Assembly (NCBI RefSeq): GCF_000722695.1 | Contig: NZ_JPFU01000013.1 | Span: 372,001-436,000 of the forward strand | Length of the DNA: 64,000 nucleotides | DNA from: Streptococcus mitis | GTDB lineage: Bacteria > Bacillota > Bacilli > Lactobacillales > Streptococcaceae | Reading direction: 5' to 3' | In this document: in pieces, positions 54,370 to 63,144 of the stretch | Layout: each line of letters opens with the position of its first letter | Position numbering within the stretch: the first letter of the stretch is position 1 | Made by a program: the position numbers and the translations under genes | The notes under the pieces: generated by a model | Seen by the model: the letters and a program-made list of their open reading frames with translations, nothing else | The model's database searches: none | What the model was told of the DNA's origin: nothing

Positions 54370-57198
54370 TTATCCTACCCACTCACCATTGGTATTGACT
54401 GTATAACCATCTGGTGTAGTGGTGTTTACTGCCAAAGCTCCTGAACTGTAGGCGTAGTACCATTTGCCAGAAACTGTAAACCAGCCTGTTTTCATAGCAC
54501 CTGACTTGTCAAGATAGTACCATGAGCCATTATCTTTAACCCAACCTGTAGCCAGTGAACCTGACTTGTTCAAGTAATACCATGTGCCATTATCTTTGAT
54601 CCAACCTGTAGCCAGTGAGCCTGAGTTGTTCAAGTAATACCATGTGCCACCAGTTTTGACCCAGCCAGTTTGCATCCAACCTGCGTGGTCAAAGTAGTAC
54701 CATGTACCCTTGATTTGTTCCCAACCGTTGGTTGTGTACGAACCATCAGCATGTTTGTACCACCAGCGATCAGCTGACTCAATCCAGTTGCCAGCTTGTG
54801 AAACTTTTGAGTCTTCTACTTTCTTGATTTCTGTATCTGTTTTCTTATCCGCTTGTTTCCCTGCAAGATACTTCAGATACCAACCTGATAAATTGTAGTC
54901 GTCCTTGCTTTCAGCCTTAACTAACTTATCAAACTCTTCTTGGATTTCAGCTAATTTAGCTTGTTCAGCTTTCAATTTAGCTGTAATGGCATCCAATTTG
55001 TCTTGTGCCAATTTTGCAGCAGATTTTGCTTGAGTCAATTTTGTTTCTAAATCAGCTACTTTTGCTTGTGCATCTGCAAGATTTTTATCTGCGTTTAGAT
55101 AAGCACTCAATTCTGTTGCAATTGCTTTCGCATCTGACACCAATTTGTCTTTTTCTGCATGGAGCTTCGCTTGTTCATCTTGAAGTGCAGTCAACTTGTT
55201 TTCTTCTGCTTGTAATTTTGCTTGCGCAGTTGTAAGAGCAGTTTTAGCATCTTTTTGGGCAGTTTTAGCTGTAGCTAGTTCATCTTTAGCTGTTTCAAGA
55301 GCAGTTTGTTTTTCTGCTTGGCTTCTTGAGAAGTTTTCAACAGCTTTTTCAGCGTTTGCTTTACGTTCTTGTGCATTTGTCAAAGCAAGGTTTGCCAATT
55401 GCAAGTTCTTTTCAGCAACTTCTGTTTGAAGTGGACTAGCTGTTTTGCTTGCCAATTCTTTCTCAGCGTTTGTTTTGGCTTCAAATGCAGAAGCATATTT
55501 GCGTGAAGCTGCTGCCAATTCTGCTTTAGCATTTGTAAGAGCAGTTTGAGCTTGACTGTTTTGTTTTTGTGCTTCAGCTAGTTTTGCGTCAAGTTGGGCA
55601 AGGTCTTGGTTGAGGTTGATTGGTTGTTTTGTTTCACTAGCAAAAGTATTTACGAACCAATAATCACCGTTGATGTTAGCAATAGTCATTGCAACACTAT
55701 TTTTAGCATTTAGATTATTAGCTAAGTGTCCCCACTTAGATTTTGCGTCAAAAAATGAATACATTCTAAATGCTGTTATAATAGAGTGTTTCAAATCAAA
55801 CATGTTGGTTGCATCTTTAGAACCAATTACTGGAGCTAGATTTTCTCCATGTTCATATAAATCATTACGTTTTTCAATTGGTTTTTTGAGAGAATAAGGT
55901 AAATGTCCGTCAGTAAGTGGGTTAGTACCACGTTTTTCATATTCTTTAGCAATTTGTTTACTGTAATCAATAGCATCTTGGTCAAGATGAGGATGATTCT
56001 CTTGTCCTACTAATTTTGCAAGTTCAGTTGTCAGATTAGCGTAAAAATTACTAATTTCAATAATTTGATCATTTGTTAAATTATTAATATCAACTGTACG
56101 TTTAGAATCGCTCTCATCAATTTTAACATTAAACTTTTTAGTGACTTCGATAGCTAACTTTTGTAATAATTCACTAGCATCATCAGTCCAATTCTTTTTC
56201 CAGTATTCATAAGCGTCTTTAAAAGTCACTTGGTCTTTATTAAATCCATATTTGACTTTTTCTTCAGCTGTCAAATTGTAAACAACATTACTTGTAGTAA
56301 TTTTCTCTTTTGATAATTTAGCTTTTTCCGCATCCAAAGCAGTTTGCGCTTCTTTTTCTTTAGACGCTGTAGCATCTGCTTTTTCTTGGATAGATTCAAC
56401 TTTTGTTTTGTCGGCGTCCATCATTTCTTTAGCTAGTTTCAAGGCATCGTTTTTGACGTTCACATTGTTTGTAGCTTGTTTAATGGCTTCTGCGCGGTTG
56501 CTATCTGCTGTTTTAGCAGTTTCGACAGCTGTTGTTGCGCTTGAGATATTCACATTTGCTTGTTCAATATCTTTTTCAGCTTGAGCAAGAGAGGCTTTTG
56601 CTTCGCCAAGTCCTGAACCATTTAACGCGTCTTCAGCTGATTTCACATTCGCTTCTTTAGCGGTTACTGCTTTATCAGCTTCAACTTTCTTACTTGTTGC
56701 GCTTGCAACGTTAGCTGTTTCACTTGCTACAGTTTCAGTTTGGGCTTTAATCGCTTCAGTAGACGCTTCAGTTGCTGTTTGATTGGCTTCTTGAGCTTTT
56801 ACATTTGCGTCTTGTTTAGCTTTTGTAGCAGTGATATTTTCTTCCGTAGCATTGGCTTTAACCGCTTCCGCTGATTTCAAGTCCTCTTTAGCGCTTGTCA
56901 AAGCAGTTTCGGTAGTTGTAACAGCTTGGTTAGCAGAAGTAGCTTCAGCTTTTGCTGTTTCACTCTCAGCTTCAACTTGCTTAACAGTAGACGCTTGAGC
57001 ATCAAGAGCAGGCTTGACATCAGAAGATTTCTTCACTTCTGGTTTTGTATCAGCTACAGGTTTAGAAACAAGAGCTGGTTCATTGACAGCAGTTGTATCA
57101 ACTGCTGTTGTAGTAGTTGCTTCCTGAGCAAATGCAGGCACACCAACAGACGCAAGCGCAATAGCTGTTGAAGTTGTGAGGGTTTTCAGTTTCTTCAT
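54370..57198 (-). CDS. Choline-binding surface protein with SEC10/PgrA surface-exclusion domain
   Basis: 942 residues from MKKLKTLTTSTAIALASVG (ATG 57198; GGAG seven bases upstream). Signal peptide cleaved near AFA-QE. Residues ~30-300 are an Ala/Thr/Glu/Lys-rich coiled coil. Residues ~300-530 (VVYNLTAEEKVKYGFNKDQ to DYWFVNTFASE) resemble the SEC10/PgrA domain of conjugation surface-exclusion proteins. A second coiled coil runs ~535-770. The last ~140 residues hold about six choline-binding repeats (GTWYYLNNSGSLATGWIKDN and similar), anchoring it to teichoic acid choline. No LPXTG. Confidence 0.9.
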   Translation of the reverse strand: MKKLKTLTTSTAIALASVGVPAFAQEATTTTAVDTTAVNEPALVSKPVADTKPEVKKSSDVKPALDAQASTVKQVEAESETAKAEATSANQAVTTTETALTSAKEDLKSAEAVKANATEENITATKAKQDANVKAQEANQTATEASTEAIKAQTETVASETANVASATSKKVEADKAVTAKEANVKSAEDALNGSGLGEAKASLAQAEKDIEQANVNISSATTAVETAKTADSNRAEAIKQATNNVNVKNDALKLAKEMMDADKTKVESIQEKADATASKEKEAQTALDAEKAKLSKEKITTSNVVYNLTAEEKVKYGFNKDQVTFKDAYEYWKKNWTDDASELLQKLAIEVTKKFNVKIDESDSKRTVDINNLTNDQIIEISNFYANLTTELAKLVGQENHPHLDQDAIDYSKQIAKEYEKRGTNPLTDGHLPYSLKKPIEKRNDLYEHGENLAPVIGSKDATNMFDLKHSIITAFRMYSFFDAKSKWGHLANNLNAKNSVAMTIANINGDYWFVNTFASETKQPINLNQDLAQLDAKLAEAQKQNSQAQTALTNAKAELAAASRKYASAFEAKTNAEKELASKTASPLQTEVAEKNLQLANLALTNAQERKANAEKAVENFSRSQAEKQTALETAKDELATAKTAQKDAKTALTTAQAKLQAEENKLTALQDEQAKLHAEKDKLVSDAKAIATELSAYLNADKNLADAQAKVADLETKLTQAKSAAKLAQDKLDAITAKLKAEQAKLAEIQEEFDKLVKAESKDDYNLSGWYLKYLAGKQADKKTDTEIKKVEDSKVSQAGNWIESADRWWYKHADGSYTTNGWEQIKGTWYYFDHAGWMQTGWVKTGGTWYYLNNSGSLATGWIKDNGTWYYLNKSGSLATGWVKDNGSWYYLDKSGAMKTGWFTVSGKWYYAYSSGALAVNTTTPDGYTVNTNGEWVG

Positions 57199-57248
57199 CA
57201 TTTTCTCCTTTGATGGCTGATAGAATAGGATTGAGTGGTAAGTCAATC

Positions 57249-57270
57249 CTTGTTATACTAGTATAACAAG
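57249..57270. promoter_or_regulatory. Perfect 22-bp palindrome upstream of the choline-binding protein gene
   Basis: CTTGTTATACT and its exact complement meet with no spacer, 51 bp before the ATG. TATACT and TATAAC lie inside it in both directions, so a bound repressor would cover the -10. Confidence 0.65.
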
Positions 57271-57334
57271 CCGGCTTTGTTAGCTATTCTTTCCCTTATC
57301 ATACCATAATAGATATTTAATTTTTTCGACATTT

Positions 57335-57442
57335 AAACTATAGTTTCAATATAATTTTTAAAATAAAAAATTAGCATAGAATTCTAATATTTTGTAACTA
57401 TAGTTTACTTTTTCCAGTATTTTCTTTAAAATTTTGTATAAT
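57335..57442 (+). promoter_or_regulatory. Rgg-type promoter copy 1 (two AACTATAGTT palindromes plus TATAAT)
   Basis: AAACTATAGTTT at 57335-57346, AACTATAGTT at 57396-57405 (centres 60 bp apart) and TATAAT at 57437-57442, 36.5 bp after the second centre. Spacing and much of the sequence match copy 2 upstream of the rgg-like gene. The -35 is poor, suggesting dependence on an activator. Confidence 0.7.
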
Positions 57443-57522
57443 AGTTTTAGAAGGATTTTAAAGTAGTTGACTTATCTAAACTAGAATTGAAACAGGTAGT
57501 AGGTGCGTAAATCCTAGAAAAA

Positions 57523-57540
57523 TGCTATAATTATTTTATG
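57523..57540 (+). promoter_or_regulatory. Extended -10 predicting a leaderless DUF3990 mRNA
   Basis: TGC-TATAAT (57523-57531), then six bases, then the ATG at 57538. No ribosome site lies between. Confidence 0.6.
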
Positions 57541-58101
57541 AAAGAGTTAAACTTTAATAAGGAGTTTAGCAGTACAAAAATTTGGTATCACGGAACAACA
57601 TCTACTCAAGTTGCTTCTTTAAAAGATGGAATAGATGTCTATCATAGTAAACGTAACTGTGATTTTGGTATAGGATTTTATGTGACATCTAAGCTCAGCC
57701 AAGCAATTAAATGGGCTCAGCGGAAAACAAAAGATGAAATTCCTTTTAATCCGAATGTAAAATCGGTTGTTCTAAGTTATCAATTTCAAGAACTTGATAA
57801 TTCTGAAACTAAAATTTTTGAAATTGACAAAGAATACTTTCAGTTTGTTTATAAAAATAGATTGGAGTTAGATGCTAAATCTGGAATTAATATTCATCAT
57901 TTTTCAGCAGTATTTGGTCCAGTTCTTGATGGTCAAGTTACACGATTGAAAGAAACTTTAGATAATTATTTCCAAGGGTTTAATACCTTAGAACAAACCG
58001 CTGAAATTCTTTTGGGAAAATATCAGAATGATACGCAATTGTGTATATGTGATCAAAGAATTGCAGATAGACTAACCCTAGTTAAGGAGGAAACGATATG
58101 A
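57538..58101 (+). CDS. DUF3990-like protein, predicted ADP-ribosyltransferase-fold toxin
   Basis: 187 residues. KIWYHGTT (His18-Gly) and NCDFGIGFYVTSKLSQAIKWA (Tyr48) match the DUF3990 pattern, in which the His and Tyr are the first two elements of an ART-type H-Y-[E] site. A third acidic residue could lie in KSVVLSYQF or later. Low GC. The stop overlaps the start of a 70-aa gene by four bases (ATGA), the arrangement of toxin-antitoxin pairs. It lies downstream of a promoter copy shared with an Rgg regulator. ART activity is inference. Confidence 0.65.
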   Translation: MKELNFNKEFSSTKIWYHGTTSTQVASLKDGIDVYHSKRNCDFGIGFYVTSKLSQAIKWAQRKTKDEIPFNPNVKSVVLSYQFQELDNSETKIFEIDKEYFQFVYKNRLELDAKSGINIHHFSAVFGPVLDGQVTRLKETLDNYFQGFNTLEQTAEILLGKYQNDTQLCICDQRIADRLTLVKEETI

Positions 58102-58310
58102 TTTTGTCAAGTGAAGAACAAGCTCTCAGAGATGAAGTAGAACAGTTTTTAAGGAAGAATTATCATATTGCTCCTGATACTGTTTCTCCTGTTACAAATG
58201 TTGTATTGAAAAATTGGTTTGAAGAGCTAGATAATGGAGGTTCTCATCTAACCGCAGACCTTATAGCTGATAATATCGTAGATATTGCCCACCGTTACTC
58301 ATTGTATTAA
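58098..58310 (+). CDS. Small acidic protein, possible partner/antitoxin of the DUF3990 protein
   Basis: 70 residues, acidic and helical (SEEQALRDEVEQFLRKNY), with no known motif. AAGGAGG ends nine bases before its ATG inside the upstream gene, so it is efficiently translated. Four-base overlap with the DUF3990-like gene suggests coupled expression. An antitoxin or immunity role is suggested only by size and context. Confidence 0.6.
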   Translation: MILSSEEQALRDEVEQFLRKNYHIAPDTVSPVTNVVLKNWFEELDNGGSHLTADLIADNIVDIAHRYSLY

Positions 58311-58376
58311 TAAGTCATTTGAGTTTGGTTCATCAAATCTTTTTCTCTATTCTCAAAAACTATTCATGACCACATT

Positions 58377-58436
58377 AGGAATAAATCTCTTATAGTAAGA
58401 GGTGTTAACTCTACTATAAGGAATTTATTCCTTTTT
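58377..58436 (+). terminator. Terminator after the DUF3990 pair
   Basis: AGGAATAAAT and ATTTATTCCT close a long stem with inner TTATAGTA/CTATAAG pairing, followed by TTTTTG. Confidence 0.75.
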
Positions 58437-58484
58437 GTGTTTACAGAACTGATTGTACATTACCTATCTATTTTTTCATCATTT

Positions 58485-58592
58485 AAACTATAGTTTCAAT
58501 CTTGTTCATAAAAACAAAAAATAGCACAGAATTCTAATATTTTGTAACTATAGTTTTCTTTCTCCATTTTTTTCTCTAAATTTTTGTATAAT
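58485..58592 (+). promoter_or_regulatory. Rgg-type promoter copy 2 upstream of the rgg-like gene
   Basis: AAACTATAGTTT at 58485-58496, AACTATAGTT at 58546-58555 and TATAAT at 58587-58592. Centre-to-centre and centre-to--10 spacings equal those of copy 1 (60 and 36.5 bp), and the intervening sequence is largely the same. Confidence 0.7.
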
Positions 58593-58621
58593 AGTCTTAG
58601 AAGTATGTAAGGAGACTATTT

Positions 58622-59532
58622 ATGGAAAACCTATATCCATTTGGAGCTACATTTAAGTACCTGCGCGAAGCACGAGGCCTCAGCCTAAAGGAAGCCGCCT
58701 CAGATATCGTATCACCACAGTTCCTAAGTCAATTTGAAAAAGGAGATAAAGGAATTTCACTTGAAAACTTTGCCAAACTGTTAATTGTTATCGGAGTTGA
58801 ATGGAATGATTTTGTTCTCGCCTATGCAAATAAAGGTGGAGACTGCTTAGAATTACCAGCTATAGAATTTGGTAAGCATGTGGTCCATGAAGAAGATATC
58901 CTCACTTATATTGAAGAATACGAAAAATTATTTGATGTCTATCTAAAAGACAACCCACTTCAAGCAGAGATGATTTTCAAATCTATTAAATTAAGACATT
59001 ATCCAACCATATCAAAAAGTCCTGAAACTGTTGCCAGAATTCAAAACATTATCAATCATTTAATGAAATCTGATGTCTTTAATAGTATCGAACTTGAAAT
59101 TTATCGCGTCATTGTCAATCATTGTCCGATGGAACTTATTGATCATATGACCAAACAATTACTACTTATGTACAAAGAAAGTGCCAATACTGACACCTAC
59201 ATCCGCATTTTAAATGCTCTCACTTTCTCCGCAAAATACTTCTCTGAACTGGGTTACTATCAAAAGGCTGACGATATTATTAAAAAAATTAAATCACTTC
59301 AGACCTTCGAACGAGGCTATCTAGCTATTCCCCTCATGTTTCTAGAAGTTGAACATGTTTACAATCAATTTAGTTTAGATGGAATAAACCCGAGGCTATT
59401 CCTTTAGCCAAAAATCTATTTAATTATCTTCAAAGCGCAAAATTTATTGATCAGCAATACTACTCTAATTTTATCAACGCCTTCACTTATCATTGTCATG
59501 CATTAAATAAGACTGGAATTGATTTATTCTAA
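58622..59532 (+). pseudogene. Rgg/GadR/MutR family regulator, frameshifted in the last quarter
   Basis: Helix-turn-helix at residues ~8-62 (GATFKYLREARGLSLKEAASDIVSPQFLSQFEKGDKGIS), then the helical TPR-like peptide-sensing domain typical of Rgg proteins. The frame ends early after GINPRLFL at 59407. In another frame the expected tail runs EAIPLAKNLFNYLQSAKF and on to a stop at 59532. One missing base at AACCCGAGG restores a 303-residue protein. AAGGAG precedes the ATG. No short hydrophobic peptide gene was found beside it. Confidence 0.8.
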
Positions 59533-59537
59533 TCATC

Positions 59538-59571
59538 AAAAAAGTTGCTCCATTTTCGGAACAACTTTTTT
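59538..59571. terminator. Bidirectional terminator between rgg and the SDR gene
   Basis: AAAAAAGTTG-CTCC and GGAACAACTTTTTT arms, convergent genes on both sides. Confidence 0.85.
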
Positions 59572-60325
59572 ATTTATAATTAAAAGTCTCCCCTGCCAGC
59601 TTATCAGCTAGCTTGGGAAAAATACTATAAAACTTATGGGCTAGGTTCAACAATATTGGTAGATTAAGTTCTCGTTTGTTTTTTCCTATAATCTTGACAA
59701 TCTTTTTAGCTACTGCATCTGGTTCTAAGAGAAAGCGATCAACCGGCTTGAGATAGGTTCCATCTGGGTCAGCTTGGTCAAAAAATCCTGTGCGGATTGG
59801 TCCTGGATTGACTGTTGTCACATGGACTCCATAGGGCATAAGTTCGAGGCGCAGAGCATTTGAAAACCCAATGGCCGCAAACTTGGTCGCTGAGTAAAGG
59901 CTGGACTTGCCAGTAGCGATCAAACCTGCCATGCTGACGATATTGATGATATGGCCTTTTCGGCTTTCCTTCATACGAGCCGCAAGGCGCCGAGATAGAT
60001 TCATCAGGGCAAAGGTATTGACCTCGAACATCTGATGAATATCTTTATCGGAAATCTGGTCAAATTCCTCAAAAATCCCGTAACCAGCGTTGTTAATCAA
60101 GACATCAATCTTGCCATAGCGGAGATAGAGGTCTGCTACCAGAGTTTCTAAGGCTGAATCATCGGTAATATCGATTTCAATTAATTCTGCATGGGGATGA
60201 TTTCCGTAGAGTTGGACTAATTTTTCCTTGTTTCTACCAAGCAAGATGAGTTGGTCATTTTGCAAGAGTTTGACCATTTCTTGGGCTAGACCACCGCTAG
60301 CTCCAGTAATGAGAATAGTAGGCAT
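59570..60325 (-). CDS. SDR family NAD(P)-dependent oxidoreductase
   Basis: 251 residues, classical short-chain dehydrogenase: cofactor loop TGASGGLAQEM (residues ~7-17), NNAGYG, and catalytic Ser/Tyr/Lys in VSMAGLIATGKSSLYSATKFA (YxxxK). PGPIRTGFFDQADPDG follows. Substrate unknown; close relatives are annotated DltE-like. It lies 20 bp after rnz and is probably co-transcribed. Confidence 0.93.
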   Translation of the reverse strand: MPTILITGASGGLAQEMVKLLQNDQLILLGRNKEKLVQLYGNHPHAELIEIDITDDSALETLVADLYLRYGKIDVLINNAGYGIFEEFDQISDKDIHQMFEVNTFALMNLSRRLAARMKESRKGHIINIVSMAGLIATGKSSLYSATKFAAIGFSNALRLELMPYGVHVTTVNPGPIRTGFFDQADPDGTYLKPVDRFLLEPDAVAKKIVKIIGKNKRELNLPILLNLAHKFYSIFPKLADKLAGETFNYK

Positions 60326-60345
60326 ACTGTTCCTTTCTCAATCTT

Positions 60346-61275
60346 TTAGATTTCCACCTCTTCCAAGTCTTTGACCACATGGACATTTTCAAAAACACTA
60401 GCAGCGTCTTTTTTGAGCTTGCTGATATCTTTTGAGAGAAAACGAGCACTGATGTGGTTGAGTAAGAGGCGTTTAGCACCTGCTTCTACTGCGACCTCCG
60501 CTGCCTGCATGTTGGTTGAGTGGCCATGATTACGAGCAATTATTTCATCGCCCTTGCCATAAGTCGATTCATGAACCAAGACATCAGCATTGATAGCTAG
60601 ACGTACACTGGCACTAGTTTTACGGGTATCACCAAGAATAGTGATAATTTTACCCGGACGTGGCGCTGAGATATAGTCTACTGCCTTTATTTCAGTACCA
60701 TCTTCGAGAACAACGTCCTGACCATTCTTGATTTTCCCAAAAAGCGGTCCAAATGGCACACCAGCAGCCTTAAGTTTTTCAGCATCCAGCGTTCCTTCAA
60801 GGTCCTTTTGCATGACACGGTAACCAACACAGAAAATAGTGTGATCCAGCTCCTCTGCATACACCGTAAACTTATCGGTCTCAAGGATTTTCCCTAGAGA
60901 ATCTTGGTCAAACTCATGAAAATGAATGCGATAAGGCAAACGAGAGCCTGATACACGAAGACTGGTTAAGACAAATGACTTGATCCCTTGAGGTCCGTAG
61001 ATTTCCAAATCTGTCTGCTCTTCATTGGCCTGAAAAGCACGGCTAGAAAGAAAACCTGGCAGACCAAAAATGTGGTCTCCATGTAGGTGGGTGATAAAGA
61101 TTTTGCTGACCTTACGTGGTCGAATTGTGGTTTCCAGAATGCGATTTTGCGTTCCTTCTCCACAGTCAAAGAGCCAAACTTCGTTAATCTCATCCAAAAG
61201 TTTCAGGGCGAGACTTGAAACGTTGCGGGCTTTAGAGGGCTGACCAGCCCCTGTTCCTAAAAATTGAATATCCAT
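60346..61275 (-). CDS. rnz: Ribonuclease Z
   Basis: Metallo-beta-lactamase-fold endonuclease that trims tRNA 3' ends. 309 residues, standard bacterial RNase Z length. Zn motif [15 protein letters not shown] (about residues 61-73), further ligands in LGDTRKT and [14 protein letters not shown], and the flexible exosite arm (~150-180). It sits between an unknown gene and the SDR gene in one minus-strand run with hflX and miaA. Confidence 0.97.
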   Translation of the reverse strand: MDIQFLGTGAGQPSKARNVSSLALKLLDEINEVWLFDCGEGTQNRILETTIRPRKVSKIFITHLHGDHIFGLPGFLSSRAFQANEEQTDLEIYGPQGIKSFVLTSLRVSGSRLPYRIHFHEFDQDSLGKILETDKFTVYAEELDHTIFCVGYRVMQKDLEGTLDAEKLKAAGVPFGPLFGKIKNGQDVVLEDGTEIKAVDYISAPRPGKIITILGDTRKTSASVRLAINADVLVHESTYGKGDEIIARNHGHSTNMQAAEVAVEAGAKRLLLNHISARFLSKDISKLKKDAASVFENVHVVKDLEEVEI

Positions 61276-61289
61276 TCGATACTTTCTAA

Positions 61290-61913
61290 TTAATCAATAT
61301 ATAACATGGCTGTGCGGTTTTCCGATCGGAAATAACGCTTGCCAGAAAAAGCAGTAGCTTCTTGTAATAACTCCTCTTGGCTGTAACCTTTAAGACGCTT
61401 GCGACCATCAGCCAAACTTTCCAAATCAGTCAAAGTTGTGAGACTCTCTACGCTAACAACTTCCTCATCTCCGACAGCCTTCATGTAAATCTTTCCAGAC
61501 TCCTCAAAGACTAGCTGATGGGGAAAAATTTGCGCAATTTCAAAGAGCAAGTCATCTGAGATTACCTCTTCATTTTCAGAGAAAATCCGACCCAGACCCT
61601 CACTCTCATAACAAAAACCAAAGGATTTACCAGACAGATTAAGCCGAATAAAAGGCTTATTTTCTAGAGTGAAACTTGGCTCAGTATTGTAAAGATTCAG
61701 TTCCTGACTGAGTTCCGCAAAATAATCCGTCGCAGACTCAGGACTTTTTTTCTGGTAGAGTTCTGCAAAGTAAGCATTGACCACACTTGGCGGAGGAGTA
61801 ATAAGAGCCAGTTGCTCCTGCTCTGTTTTACCAGCTAGAAGTTGATCCAGATAGACCTTATCCAGACTTGTATAACCTCCATACTTTAGAGCCAACGTTT
61901 TAATATCAATCAT
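61290..61913 (-). CDS. Conserved hypothetical protein downstream of hflX
   Basis: 207 residues with no TM or signal and no motif I recognise; some annotations label relatives as cystathionine beta-lyase, but there is no PLP-binding lysine context. Its ATG overlaps the hflX stop by 8 bp (ATGATTGA), implying translational coupling. The miaA-hflX-orf-rnz order is conserved in streptococci, which suggests an RNA or translation-related role. Confidence 0.75.
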   Translation of the reverse strand: MIDIKTLALKYGGYTSLDKVYLDQLLAGKTEQEQLALITPPPSVVNAYFAELYQKKSPESATDYFAELSQELNLYNTEPSFTLENKPFIRLNLSGKSFGFCYESEGLGRIFSENEEVISDDLLFEIAQIFPHQLVFEESGKIYMKAVGDEEVVSVESLTTLTDLESLADGRKRLKGYSQEELLQEATAFSGKRYFRSENRTAMLYID

Positions 61914-63144
61914 AAAATTCCTCTAACCTCCATTTATTTTTCTCGGAAATGTAGCCTGTAATCACTTCGCCGTCTTCCTGATAATCACGTTCTTCAAGAA
62001 TCGCAACACTTTCTAAATCATGAATCTTGTAGGATTTTGAAAAAGGCACGCGTAGGGTAAAGGATTCAAAAATATCCTTGATTTTCTCTAAAAATAAAGT
62101 CTGCAAATTCTCACGACTATTCTCAGACTTGGCAGAAATGAGGGCGTATGGCGTTTGGGTCGGCGTGAAATCCTCCACCAAATCCGCTTTATTATAAAGA
62201 GTCAAGCGAGGAATATCTTCCATGTCCAGGTCTTTCATGATGGAAAGAACTGTTTTTTCATGCTCTTCGTGGTAAGGATTGCTGGCATCGATAACATGAA
62301 CCAGAAGGTCTACATGCTTGCTTTCTTCCAAGGTTGACTTGAAACTGGACACCAACTCTGTCGGCAAATCTTGGATAAAGCCCACGGTATCTGTCAAAGT
62401 TACTTGAAGATTACCCCCTAGATGGATACTCTTAGTCGTCGCGTCCAGAGTTGCAAAGAGCTCGTCCGCTTCATACTGAGTCTTACTGGTTAAAGTGTTC
62501 ATGATAGTTGACTTCCCAGCATTGGTATAACCAATCAAACCAATCTTAAAGGTGCTTGACTCCAAACGTTTTTCTCTGACAGTCGCCCGATTTTTCTCAA
62601 CCACCTTGAGCTGACGCTCGATATCTGTGATTTGATTGCGAACACTACGACGGTTCAACTCCAGCTGGCTTTCACCAGGTCCACGGGAACCAATTCCCCC
62701 TGCCTGACGGCTGAGCATAATTCCCTGACCAACCAAGCGAGGCAAGAGATATTTGAGCTGGGCTAGGTGGACTTGGAGCTTCCCTTCATGGCTTCGAGCT
62801 CGCATGGCAAAGATATCCAAAATCAACTGCATACGGTCAATGACCTTAACACCCAGAACTTCTTCTAAATTGACATTTTGCCTTGGCGTCAGACGGTTGT
62901 TGACGATGACAGTGGTAATTTCTTCTGCATCCACCATGAGCGCAATTTCTTCTAACTTACCAGAGCCGACGAAGGTTTTGGAATCATACTTTTCACGTTT
63001 TTGTCTGTAGCTATCTACAACGACTGCCCCAGCTGTCTTAGCTAGACTGGCCAATTCTTCCATGGAGAGGTCAAAATTGTCCATACCCTGCAATTCCACA
63101 CCTATGAGCAGGACTCGCTCCTCTTTTTTCTCCGTTTCAATCAT
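61906..63144 (-). CDS. hflX: Ribosome-associated GTPase HflX
   Basis: 412 residues. N-terminal HflX domain ([32 protein letters not shown] GSGKLEE), a coiled coil ending [12 protein letters not shown], then the G domain: G1 [10 protein letters not shown]3 [11 protein letters not shown]4 NKAD. HflX splits stalled or hibernating ribosomes. Its ATG overlaps the miaA stop by 8 bp and its stop overlaps the next ATG by 8 bp, the same arrangement twice. Confidence 0.97.
   Translation of the reverse strand: MIETEKKEERVLLIGVELQGMDNFDLSMEELASLAKTAGAVVVDSYRQKREKYDSKTFVGSGKLEEIALMVDAEEITTVIVNNRLTPRQNVNLEEVLGVKVIDRMQLILDIFAMRARSHEGKLQVHLAQLKYLLPRLVGQGIMLSRQAGGIGSRGPGESQLELNRRSVRNQITDIERQLKVVEKNRATVREKRLESSTFKIGLIGYTNAGKSTIMNTLTSKTQYEADELFATLDATTKSIHLGGNLQVTLTDTVGFIQDLPTELVSSFKSTLEESKHVDLLVHVIDASNPYHEEHEKTVLSIMKDLDMEDIPRLTLYNKADLVEDFTPTQTPYALISAKSENSRENLQTLFLEKIKDIFESFTLRVPFSKSYKIHDLESVAILEERDYQEDGEVITGYISEKNKWRLEEFYD

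Noticed and set aside
57449..57530. Small gene between Rgg-type promoter copy 1 and the DUF3990 ATG
   Set aside because: One frame gives KVVDLSKLELKQVVGA before a stop but has no start codon or ribosome site; possibly a remnant left by the promoter duplication.
58311..58621. Short hydrophobic peptide (SHP) gene beside rgg
   Set aside because: I scanned the intergenic regions on both sides for a ~20-residue hydrophobic peptide with a ribosome site and found none.
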